From: Neospora caninum Liverpool
Taxonomy: Eukaryota; Apicomplexa; Conoidasida; Eucoccidiorida; Sarcocystidae
DNA length: 64,000 nucleotides
Direction: 5' to 3'
Assembly (NCBI RefSeq): GCF_000208865.1
Contig: NC_018394.1
Span: forward strand, 1,945,964 to 2,009,963
Shown here in pieces: positions 22,740 to 33,904 of this stretch (within the stretch, counting starts at the first letter, position 1; every line of letters begins with the position of its first letter). A program made the position numbers and the translations under genes. Under the pieces are notes generated by a model. The model had not been told where the DNA came from, made no database searches, and saw nothing but the letters and a program-made list of their open reading frames with translations.

Positions 22740-24424
22740 ATGCTGCTGGGGTTGCTGCGCCTGTGCAGGAATGTTTTCTTTCCGTGGCAAGTCTTCAGCG
22801 TGCATCGCACTGGTGCTTTCCTCGAGCGCCGGCGCATCGCTCTTAAAGTTCCAGTCAACCTGACCAAGTTCGAAATTCAGAGCTACTTGGAAAAGATCTA
22901 TGGCGCTCGCGTCCTCAAAGTGTCGACACTGATCGTCGTGCCTAGACGGCGCCGAGACATCTTCGGCCCTCGGCCTTCCAGTGAGTCGTGGAGAGAGAAG
23001 AAGAAACAGGAGGCAAGTGCGAAAGAGAAGGCGAGGAAGGAGATGAAAATGAGAAACAAAGGAACGACTCGAAAGCGAGAAAGAAGAGATGGCGGGTTAC
23101 AAGCGGCACAAACGGGCGCGGATGTACTCCAGACAAATGGCGAGCAGTTAAGGAGAGCCCGCATTTCCGGCTCATTTTTCCTTTTCTGTTTCCTTTCCGT
23201 CTCCTTTCTTCTTTCTCTCAGACGAGGGGTTTGCCCACCGTTTTTGACTCGGGCCTCGACCTGCCCCGCTGTTTCCGCATAAACGGTTCCTCCTGCGTTG
23301 TCGTCCCCGCGGTGGCATCTCTCTAAGTCTCTGTCAGGCTCAGTCTCGTCGCTTCATCTTTGCTTTTTGTCCCCGTTTCCTTCGCTTTTCAGTGCGCTAC
23401 TACCGAGTAGGCAGCACCTTCAAAAAGGCGATCGTGACGCTCGAGGACGGCGTGCCTGACGCAGTCAAGATGCTTCGCTCCTCGATCGAGCTGGCGAAGA
23501 ACCCGGATATCACCAAGCACAATTTAACTTACTCCGGTCGTGTGCGGGAATTCAAACCCCCCAGTCAGGCGCAGCGCTGGGAGATGGGCGAATCCAAGTA
23601 CGCGTGGCGCTTGCCGCTCCCCAATTTGCTCGCCGGTGAGTCCAGAAGAAACCCCAGTCTTTCGCGATTCGAGACGCGCCGTATCTCGAGCATGGGGAGC
23701 TGCGCGTTTTCCTTCGCAACGCATGCAGACGAAGACGCGAGTGCAGCTCTGTCGTGCGTGCAGGAGGTGAATCCTTGTGCAGCGAGTTGTCGTTCTTTCA
23801 AAGGGTGAAAGGAGAAGAGCCACAATTAGCTGAGGCCGGTGATCCCCAAGGCCTCTGTGTTCCGCGTGAAAGTGAATGCCGCCAGCTGCTTCACCTGTGA
23901 AAAGGAAACAAACTCCGCACGTAGACGAATCTGCATGCCTGTGTCCCTCCATATTTCTCCACAAATGCCCATGCATATCAGCGTATTTAAGTATATATAT
24001 ATATATATATATATATATGATTGCAGAATGGGTGTTGTTAGTCGTCTCCCGGTCGTGCGTTTCCACATTTTCGCTGCTCGAGGTCGCCGGGGCGTCTCTC
24101 TTTTCCCTTGGTTTTCCCCCACACACAGTCTCGCTCTTTTTGTCAAGAGCACATTTTTGCGCAGGAGACGATTTGCAGCTGAATCCAGCGTTGCGCATCG
24201 ACGAGAGTACGACGCAGATGTTTCCTGACTTCTCTAAGCCTTTCTTCCACAACGCGCACTTCAAATTTTCCTGGAAACCGGAAGAAGTTCCCTTCCAGCC
24301 GACAGTAAAACTCGACATCACGCCCTGGCGCCGGCGAGTCGAGCGTTTGCAAGGCCAGCCGCCCCCCTCTCTGGGGGATGCGGAAACGGTCGCGTTGCCG
24401 AAATTCCAAACGCCCTCAAAGTGA
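22740..24424 (+). CDS. mitochondrial ribosomal protein uL23m
   Basis: Structural protein of the mitochondrial large ribosomal subunit, near the peptide exit. Exons: 22740-22980, 23393-23635, 24165-24424; total 744 nt, 247 aa. Residues about 35-75 match the L23 core: IALKVPVNLTKFEIQSYLEKI, then the strand and basic loop LIVVPRRRRD. Exon 2 begins RYYRVGSTFKKAIVTLEDG, the second conserved strand, where family members read KVAYVQL. The C-terminal 120 residues are long, with W/P-rich segments (FSWKPEEVPF, LDITPWRRR), which is common in apicomplexan mitochondrial ribosomal proteins. The start MLLGLLRLCRNVFFPWQVF is Arg/Leu/Phe-rich, without acidic residues, and suits a mitochondrial signal. The apicoplast has its own L23, so a mitochondrial role is the better reading. 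It could also be called a generic L23-domain protein. Confidence 0.82.
23992..24019. repeat. (TA)n microsatellite, uL23m intron 2
   Basis: A near-pure TA run of about 14 units, 145 bp upstream of the exon 3 acceptor. Confidence 0.95.
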
Positions 24425-27400
24425 TTCCAGAAGCTTAGATCCCTCACTCTCTCGGTTTCTCCAGTCAACAGATTTTCGACTGCTCAGGCATCTGCTGTTG
24501 TCTCTCTCCACGCTCCGGCAGATATATATCTACATAGCGGTTGTTTATCTATCCGTGGATGATTAGCCATCCGGTGTGCGTTTCCTCGTCTCACTCTTGT
24601 TCAAACTGGTATATATAATGTATAGAGAGACAGCCGTCTTCTGTGTTTTCTTATTCCTCGTGATATAATCTCAGCACACATAGCTATAGATTGGATTTTC
24701 TTTTGCTGTTGATCCGTCTTCTTCTCCTACTTATAGAGATGGATCGGCATCGTTCTCGTCTTATTTCTTACATGTGGATGGAGGTCTCTGTATTCTACAC
24801 AAGGGTTCGATATCACGCTCCTCCTGTGTAGTGCGATACCTTCCTTTCCATCAGTTGGAGGGACACGGGATCTGTTCAGGTAGATGGAGATATCGTTGGA
24901 TTCTGATGTGGTACCGCGCATGCAGTTCTGTACAGAATTCGCATACGAATATATGTATACATTTGTGTTTCTTGTTGAAAGGTGGAACCCGTTAGACCGT
25001 CTGGGCCTTCGAGTAAACGATTGGAGGATTCAAATTTTTTTTCCTCGCTCCGGAATCTTCCGTTTCTAAAGGCATAAATCCCTCGGTCTCCATTCGTCGA
25101 ATTGCGAGAACGAACGGCAGAACTTGCCCGTGTCGCTCTTGCTCTTGCGTCGAGCAAGCGCACCTTCCTGGTCCGCCCACCCCTTTTTTGCTTTGCCTCG
25201 CTCTTCTCTGCCTCCCCTGTCTCTCGTTCTCTGTCTTTCTGTTTCTCTTTTTTTCTGTTTTGCTCTCTTCTTTTTCTCTTTTTTTTTTCTCGGTCCTCTG
25301 TGAACGACAACTTCCCGTAACATCGTGTTTCTCAAGGACAGAAATATCGTTTCGATCGTCTCCTCTTCCTTCTCCGGTAGAGCTTAGGCAGCACGACGCG
25401 TGGTCTCCTGCAGAAGGACCAGCCTACCGATGTATCCGGGAAAGCTCCAAAAAGCGTACAGACAAAACCTCCGCAATCTACAGCAGTCTCCAGATACATA
25501 TATATGGGTGTATGGGAAATAAACGAAGCCGTATGGTTGCCAGGAGTGTTTCAGAAAATGTGCTTCAACAGCTTAGACAAGACCCTGGCGAAGTCTTATT
25601 TTGTGGCAGTTCGAGTTCTTGTGCGCCTGGATTCTCCTGGAAACTCTCGAACGAGAGAAAAGTGTGCATGCGGTCGTGTCTAGAAGAAAGTCTTCTGTGG
25701 GGGCAAGCTTCGTCTCCACTTCCAGATGGTGTCGCCCAAGACTCCCCAGGAACCAGCAAGGGCTGTCGGGCTCTCACGCTCACGCCGCTCCCACTCTGCA
25801 GTTGCGGGCCTCTGACCCCACACGCGACAGATACACCTGTCTCCTCGGAAGGAGCCACATGTCTCTCTCGACGGTAGAGACCGCGGGGTCAAGAGTCTCC
25901 TGAAAGCCCACGAGGGAAATGCACTACGCCATCTGGGAGAAGCAAAATCTCTCACATGCATCAGCGCAGCTCAAAGAAAACCTGAGAGGTTGGGGATTTG
26001 TGTATCCTTTTTTGGCGCGGGAGAGACAAAAATCAGACGCCGTCCGTTTGCGTTTTTCGTCTCCTTTCAAAAAAAAGAAGAATTGGGAGCCGCGTAGATT
26101 GGGCCGGGGCAGTTCCCTCCCCCCGTATGCGCTGCATTGGGGACAGAAAACGAGGTTCCTGTCCCTCCCCGGCTACTCTCGGGCCTCTCTTCTCTCTCGG
26201 TTGTTCGAGACACTCGGCGCTTGCAAGGACGGCTAGTTGCTGTTTTGCGCGCAGATCTGCTATCTGCGCACAAAAGCTGGTCTTCATTTCCGGAAGGGAA
26301 ATCCTCGCTCTCATGCCTTTTCCCTCGAAACGCAGAGAGGAACGGGGGGATTAAAAATCAGAGGAGGCAAAAGAAGTTATGAGAACAAGCCTGAAATTCT
26401 GCTGTCTGGAGCAAGCAGCGAGTGTGTCTCGTGGGATCCCGATCCGGCTCGCATGCACACAAATCTTGGCGGCTCCTTTTTCGCAGCTGTCGAGAGGAAA
26501 AGGGATTTCCGTGGTTCTCTCTTAATGCAAAAAGAGAGGACGGTCCCGCCCTCGGCGAAAAGGAAAGAGATTTTGGCGCCTGTCATCAGTGAAAATCCGT
26601 GGAGGCGCTTTCGGCGCCTGGCGCGGTTTTCCCCGCCGTCTGCTCAGTTGGCGTCAGGAGAGAGACACACTCGCAGCTGCGGCTCCAGGAAGGGTGCCTA
26701 GCCAACACGATCCGGTTGTTTGGGAACAACTCCCTTTTGTAAGGGTGGTGTGTCGGGAGATCGAGGTTGGAAGGACGCGAGCGTCTCTTGGCCTCGTCTT
26801 CCCGCGGTTTTTTGTTTTCTTGTGGGGAGGCCGTGCATCCCGGCGGAAACAGAAGAGAGAACAGATGCTGGTCTTCATCGGGCGCTTTGCTTCCCTCTGA
26901 AACTAGAGGACGCGCAAAACCCACGATGCAGAGATCCTCTGGATCCTGACGCGGTACCCTTCTCTCTCATTTTACAAGACAGGCGCGTTCAGGTTGCCAC
27001 GCCCTCGCGCTCCTCGCCATCATCTGTCTTTCTCCGGTTCTCTGGTCAGGTTCCGCCTTCGTCGCAAAGAGAGGCGAAGGAGACATTGTCTCCCGCTTTT
27101 TACGCCGTTCTTTTCTCCTGCGCACGCGCGTCTGCCGAGACTCCAGCTGGCGGTGCTCGCCCCGCAGCCGCCCGACGCTCGGGCGAAAAGAACGGCGTAA
27201 ACCGGAACCGGAACGCGAGGAAGAAAGAGAGAGGAAGAGAGAGAGAAACAAAGAGGAAGAGAGAGACAGGGAAAGGGAGAGGATGAAGGACAAGGGAGAA
27301 CGAAAGTCCGGCAGAGGCTCGTGAACGAGGACAAAGGAGGACGAGGCTGTTAAGCTGGCAATAACCCATCACCTCTCTTCATGTCAACCTTCTCCCGCTG

Positions 27401-27521
27401 TCCCCCTTGATTCTCTGGGTTTTTCTCTTTCCTCTTCTTCGTCCTCCTGTGCTTCCCTTTTTTCTTCTTAATTTTGTGCAGCGCGCATGCATCTCCTCCG
27501 TCGGGACGTAACGGCTCCACG
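24425..27521. other. intergenic region, uL23m 3' side and glycosyltransferase upstream
   Basis: It holds the uL23m 3' UTR and the promoter and leader of the next gene. No exon with family support was found. A possible acceptor (TTTTGTGCAG) ends at 27480, just before the coding start, so a 5' UTR intron is possible. An ATG at 27487, out of frame with the coding ATG at 27522, opens 136 codons. Confidence 0.55.
27099..27201. repeat. 16-bp perfect inverted repeat
   Basis: TTTACGCCGTTCTTTT at 27099-27114 is the exact reverse complement of 27186-27201. The arms are separated by 71 bp of GC-rich sequence, which itself can pair in part. It lies about 320 bp before the coding start of the glycosyltransferase gene. 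Confidence 0.9.
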
Positions 27522-30500
27522 ATGGCCGAGTCGCCGCAAGCTTCTCCTTCCATCTTGGTCCTCGTCTTCTCGAAAGACCGTGCTGCTCAGCTGTTTCTTT
27601 GTCTCCACTCCTTCTTTTCCGCTTGCGGCTTTTTCCGCTCGCCTCACACCCCTCCCGTTTCTCCGGGTGAATCTCAGGCGAGTCGACCGCAGCAACGAGC
27701 GCCGTCTCCTTCCAGAGATGTTGGGCTCTCTGTCTCCTCTCCTCCCTCGGCGGCTTCCCCGCCGTCCTCCTCTCCTCTCCTCAGCTCCTCTTCTCTGTCT
27801 TCTCCGCGTTCGTCTCCCGTGCCATCGCCTGCGCTCTGCAGTTCGGAGTCTCGAGGCTCCGGCCCCCACGCGCTCGTCGAGGTGGACGTACAGGTGATTT
27901 ACCGGGCTTCGTCGCCCGAGTTTCAGACCTCTTACCGGCTCGTGGAGGCGCTTCTTTCGCATCTCCTTGGTGTTTCTCAAGACCCGCCGACACGCAGATT
28001 TGACTCGAATGCTTCCCTGTCTTGTTCGCTGTCTCGCGTCTCTCCTAGCCGTCCGTCTGCCTCAGTTTTGGAGTCTCTCTCGGAGCCTTCGTGGGACAAA
28101 CTCGCCAACCCTTCGGCCTCTGAAGAGCCTCCTAACGGTTCGTCCCGGCCGTGCTCCGTTTCTTCTTTTTCGCCAATGGTAGTTTCTTCGCCTCCTCTGT
28201 ATCGCTTGAATTGTGTCGCATTTCACGCTGAGACTGCCGACGATTCTTCAGTCCCAGCGCCGACGAAAGAAGATGGAAGGGAGGCCCGAGACGGATCTAG
28301 AAGGAATCCCCCTCTTTCTCCTTCGTCTTTCCGATCCATTCTATTGCGGTGTCTGACTTCGATCCCAAGTCGGCCGGCCTCTCCTCTCACGCAAATTCCC
28401 TCGCATGCGCCATCTTCTGCTCAAGGAAAGGGAATCGGTGCTCATGGACACTTCTCGCCCTCGATCGCTCCGTTAATCCCCCCTTTGTGTCCGCCTGTAG
28501 TCAGTCTTGAGGGGAAAAAAGCATTCGCAAATGAGATGACAGCACAGAGCGCTTGCCGCGAAGTGGGTGAAAAAGAGAAAAATCGAACAGGCGCCGCGGA
28601 GGCGACGAGTGCGACGCAGAAGGACCGAACTCCGGAACACAGCAACACAGGCTTTCAGCCGGACGCGGTGATCAATTCCAGCTGTATGTACACCCACGTC
28701 CTTCTCATGGTGGACGACTGCGTGTGGCTGTATCCGCCTTCTCAGTTACACAGCGGCGAAACTCTAGACATCGCACGAGTTTCCGGTTTGCAAGAATTCG
28801 ATACACCAATTCCCAAATACGAAACCGGCCCCTCGGAGTCAGCGTTGTCTTCTCTCTCTCCCTCATCCTCTTCGCACTCGCCCTCTTCTTCCTCTTGTTC
28901 GCCCTCGTTTTGTCCGAATTTGGCGCCATCCTTTGCCTCATCCCTTCCGTCTGGCTCTTCGTTTCGTCCTTCTTCCACGTCGCCTCCCTTTCCTCCTGTG
29001 TCTGAGGCGTCTCGCCTTTCCGGCGCCTCTGGGCCTCCTGTCGTTTCCACTCTCGCCCACGCTGTCCATCTTCTGGACAGTTGCCCCGCTCTTCTCCATG
29101 TGTCCCCTCGTCTCCACTTCGGCCTCGACTACTCGCAGCCCTCAGATTCGGTTCTTGCGCTCCCCTCCGCGGCGGTGCTATCTCCACTGTCTCCGCTGTT
29201 TCCGCCCTGGCGTCTCCTTCCTGCTTCCCCCGTGGAGAGAGACACGGTCAGAGGCGAGACACCGGCACGAGAAAACCAGCCTAGGAAGCGCCGCAGAGAC
29301 GCGATCTCAGGCACACCTGGACAGGGCTCAAGCGAGACCGAAGGACAAAAGAACAAAGAAGAGGAAGAAGGGGAGGGAGACAGAGAAGAGAAAGAAGAAG
29401 AGGGGGAAGAGGGGGAAGAGGGGGAAGAGGGGGAGGGAGACAGAGAAGAGAAAGAAGAAGAGGGGGAAGAGGGGGAAGGAGGCCGAAACGGAGTCGGGGG
29501 ATCGGATGGTGGACGTGAAGGCGGAGCTCGGAACGGAGAAGAAACTAGGAGCGGCCGAGAACGCAAACTTGAAAAGAACCAAGAGAGAGACAGAGATGAA
29601 TTGACGAAAGGGTACAAACTGGAAAGAGAAGCGGAATTCCACAGAGGACACACAGTCCACACGGACGAGGCACAAAGGACGAAACGGTGGAGACGATCTA
29701 CACGAGATCGCGAAAATCCGAGCGACCGGGTCTCTGCGATGAAGAAGCAAAAACTACAAAGAACCCAATGCGGAAAGATGAGCGCGGAAGACACCGGATC
29801 GTGCTCGATCGAAGCTGATTGCTCCCGGTGTGTCGACAGTCGCTCGCCGACAAGCTCACAACGCAGATGCGCGGAAACCGGAAGCGAACCCCTCGAATTG
29901 CCATTATTCTTAGCCGTCGAAAGGTATGTTCGCAATCTCCGCCAATGCCGCTTTTTCACAAATATACATGCATCCATTCTTCCTCCCTCTCTTTTCCCAT
30001 TTGTCTCCCCTGTTCGTCTCGCTCCCCCTCTCTTGGGGAAGCAAGCATCCACCAGGACAGACACGGATATTCTCCGGCCCGTTTATTTATTTATGTTTCT
30101 AAACAGATAGATAGATATACGTATACATCCATGTATACGTATGCATGTATACGTATTCCTATATATATATATATATATACATACATATATACACGTATAT
30201 ATATTCCGTATATATGCGTGTATATATCTGTATGTTTAGATATATGTATATATGGGGGAATATATTTGGACGACTGGATGTTTTTCTGCGAGTGCTGGGG
30301 AGCGTATCTTCGGGCGTCTTGTGTTTTTGCTCCAGAAAGAGATGCCAAGGAGACTTTGAGATGGCCCTTGATCTCAGCTGCACACTGTACCGGCAAGCCG
30401 ATTTGGTTCTTCTCCTCCAGGTGAATGGTCTCCCTGTCTCTCCCTTTCCTTCCTTCGCTCGTCGAACCAAGATCCACGCTTCTCTTGGGTGTTTCGACCG

Positions 30501-30716
30501 TAACCGTTTGTTGCACACACCGCGCGCCTCTCCAAATCTGCAACGCGAACGCAAAACGATATTGGCGCTCACCTCTTTCCTGTACATACACCGGAACGAA
30601 TACGGCACTCGCGATGCATGCTACTTCGTATCGGGATCAACACATACCCAGATGAATCTCCCAACTTCTCTGTATACTTATATGTCTATGTATTCACATA
30701 TAGACATATAACCGCA

Positions 30717-30754
<38 letters not shown>

Positions 30755-33700
30755 TATGTGTTGATGCATGTAGGCGAGGGGACGTGGCACGGTCGCCTTT
30801 TGTTGGGGTCTGTCTTCTTTCGATTCTTCCGTGGTTTGCACGTCAGTGTGTATTTGGTGTGTCGAGGGGTGGATCTGGGTACACCTGCACGTCGCAGCGT
30901 ATGTACAGCACGCAAGGTACAGGTTAGGCGCGGTGTGCGGAGGCGAGCTTCATTGCCTCCGCGAATGCGTTTCTTTCTCAGACGCTTTTGAAGGTGGAGC
31001 CTGACAGCTTGTGTCATCCGAATCGTCTCGAAGTGGCGGGTGAGGCGAGCGCCGAGTATTTTGTTTCCTTCTTTCCTTTGTTTACGGCGCACGAGACAAA
31101 TATGGGAACAAGGGGAGACAAGTGCGAAGAGACAGCGATGACTCTGTCGGTCTGTGGAAAAGCATTGCGAATGGATTCAGTTCTCTTGTGTTGCCCCCTC
31201 GCTCCTAGCCGCTGTTCCTTTTGTTCGCTGTTCGACTCCGCCAACTTTTCATGCGCGTCCCGGTCCTCTTGCCTCTGTGTCATGGTCCACTCTGTTATCG
31301 TTGTCAGCCTTATCTTTTGCTGCCGTCTCGTCTTCCTTCGTCGATTCCTTTTTCCCTTCCTTCCCCATCTCTCTCTTTCGTTTTTCTTCTCTTTCTTCTT
31401 CTTCTCTTCCTTCTTCTTCTCTTCCTTCCCCATCTCTCTCTTTCGTTTTTCTTCTCTTTCTTCTTCTTCTCTTCCTTCTTCTTCTCTCCGTTCCTACCTT
31501 TGTTTTCTTGTTTCTGCGTCGCTATGCCCAGGCAACCGGCATTTCGAGAGAAGCAGACTGCCGAGCGGTTCCTGCTCCTTGAGCGCTCTGCGGCCTCTCA
31601 TCGCTTTTCCTCTCCACCCTCGAGCCGTCGTCTTGACAGTAGGTTACTCTGCACTGATGTCCCTCGTGTGCATCTGTCTCTGAAGCTGAGGAAGTCTCGA
31701 CTGAAAAGCGGAAGTGAAGCGCGTCCGTATCTGACTGAACTTCGCCGACACAAAAGGGACACGCCCATCGCAGCCCACACAAGCATCCTCGACGGCGTCG
31801 CAAACTGCCGCTCTTCCCCTCTCTGGCCTTTGCGTTTTCCTCGCTTCATGTTTCCCATGCAAGAGGCAAGACACCCTCTGTCCGGGGAACTTGTGGGTTG
31901 TTTTTGTGCGAGGGTGTTTCCCATCTCATTTTTGGTCAGCGTGAACCTTCCTTGACGTTTTCCTCGTCTCCGTACTCATTTCGTCTGAACTTCGACATAG
32001 GCGGTTTTTAGAGATATTCAAACAGATCCACAGTATCAACTCCCGAGAGGAGTTGACCCCGCGAAGAAAACGTGCGCTCACACGCAGGCACACAGAGCCC
32101 ACGCTGCAGTCCCCTCTGACGCTTCGTGTTCACTCTCCCTTTTCTGTCCGAAGGCGTCTCCAGTCCGTCTCCTTTCTCTTTCCGCGAAGTGGGCTTCGTG
32201 CTCTGGACCGAAGGGGGTGTTTGGAAGCGAGTCAGAACGGCTGCTTCAGAGACATCAAAGAGACGAGAGAACCACTGTTTTCTCTGAAACCCGCCTTCTC
32301 GAAACGGAAAACCCGCCTCTCTCTTTACGCTTCGCACGCATTATCTGAAACCGCGGAGACCCGGTGCGTCTCTGCCGCCACTACACCTCTCCCGGGGCTT
32401 CGAAGCGCGTTTTTGTTTCGCAGATCAACCGCGTTCAGCGCGTCTATTCGAACCCCGTCTACCTCGCGCCTTCTCCCACTACGCGCTCCAAAGTCCGCGG
32501 AGGCAACGCCCGCGCAGGAGACGCCTGGAGCTGCGCGTCACTGGACGTGTACTTTCGGAGAGGCGTCGAAATGTGGCGACCCAGGCTCTCGCAATGGCCA
32601 CGCGCGAGGGCGCATGAGAGCGAACGCGCGACAGAAAAACAGGAACCGAGTCGCGCCGTACCGCTCGAAAGTCTCTTCCCGTTCTCTTTGCCAACAGCGC
32701 CGAGATTCCCCTACGAAATGGAAGGCTGTTGCTTCCCCAGTGTCCACGTCCCTCCGCCGCCTCTTCTCTCTCCCGTGTGCACCATTCAAGCCTCGCCTTC
32801 GCCTGGCCTTGCCGACGCAGGCGCGTTGCCTGAAGCACCATCGGTTTCCTTCGCCCCTGCTGCTATTCGTTCTTCGCCTCCTCGCTTGCCGACCGTGACG
32901 TGGCTGATTCCAGTCCACAACGGAGCAAAGACAATTGGCTCTGCTGTGAGAAGTGCGTGCATGCAAACCCACTGTCCCCCAGGTATGACCCGTCCCTGTC
33001 TCTCTGTCTCTCTCTCTCTTCCGCTCTCTTCAGCTCTCTTCCGCTCTCTTCCGCTCTCTTCCACTCTCTTCCTCTCTCTCGCTTTTCCAGTTGCAAGCGC
33101 AGCTTGTCCCTCCATGAGTTGCGTGCATCTCCAAGGGTGACCGGAGCCTCGCGCGCTCCCACTAGTCGTCCATCCTGGTTTTCCATGACGCATGCAGTTG
33201 TTTCCTTTTTGTCGAGCCTCTCTCGCACGCGTCGTCTTTAGTTTTTCCTGGGCTCTTGCGTTCTCTTCGTCCACTAGTCCGGAGCGAGTTGTTTTCTCTG
33301 TCTCTCCTTCCAGTTCTTCTTTCTCCTTCCGCTTCTCCAAAAGAAGGATGTGCAAACGCTTTCAGAGAGCAACTGAAACTAGACTCAAATGTGTGGCATA
33401 CGTCTTTACCTCCTAGATATCCTGCACACATCCACAAGGTCTGCAGCGTTTCTTGTGCTAAACATCGCACCTGAATCTATCGAGCCCCACGATTCAAATT
33501 CAGCGCAAAACGTCGAAGCTCGCCTCGCGAGTCGCCTGCGCTTCTTTTGACTCAACTTGCGTCTCTGCGCCTCTCAACTTCCGCCCCATTTAGGCTTTTT
33601 CGACATTGTAGTTGTCGACGATGGATCGTCGGACGAGACGGTCTCTGTCCTCCTTCGCAGCAGCCGAAGCGAGGCCTGTCAGCAGAGCGCGAGGACTGAG

Positions 33701-33863
33701 AGATCGGCAACTGGCGAAAAAAGACAAGAGGAACAGGAAAGAGTCATTTCAACGGAAATCCCCGTCCCAGGATCAGCTGCTGTCCCTCTTCGGATCGTCT
33801 CTCTCCCCACACAACAAGGTAGCTTTCTACTCACGTCGCTGTCGCCACCGGGTTCTCAAGATA

Positions 33864-33904
<41 letters not shown>

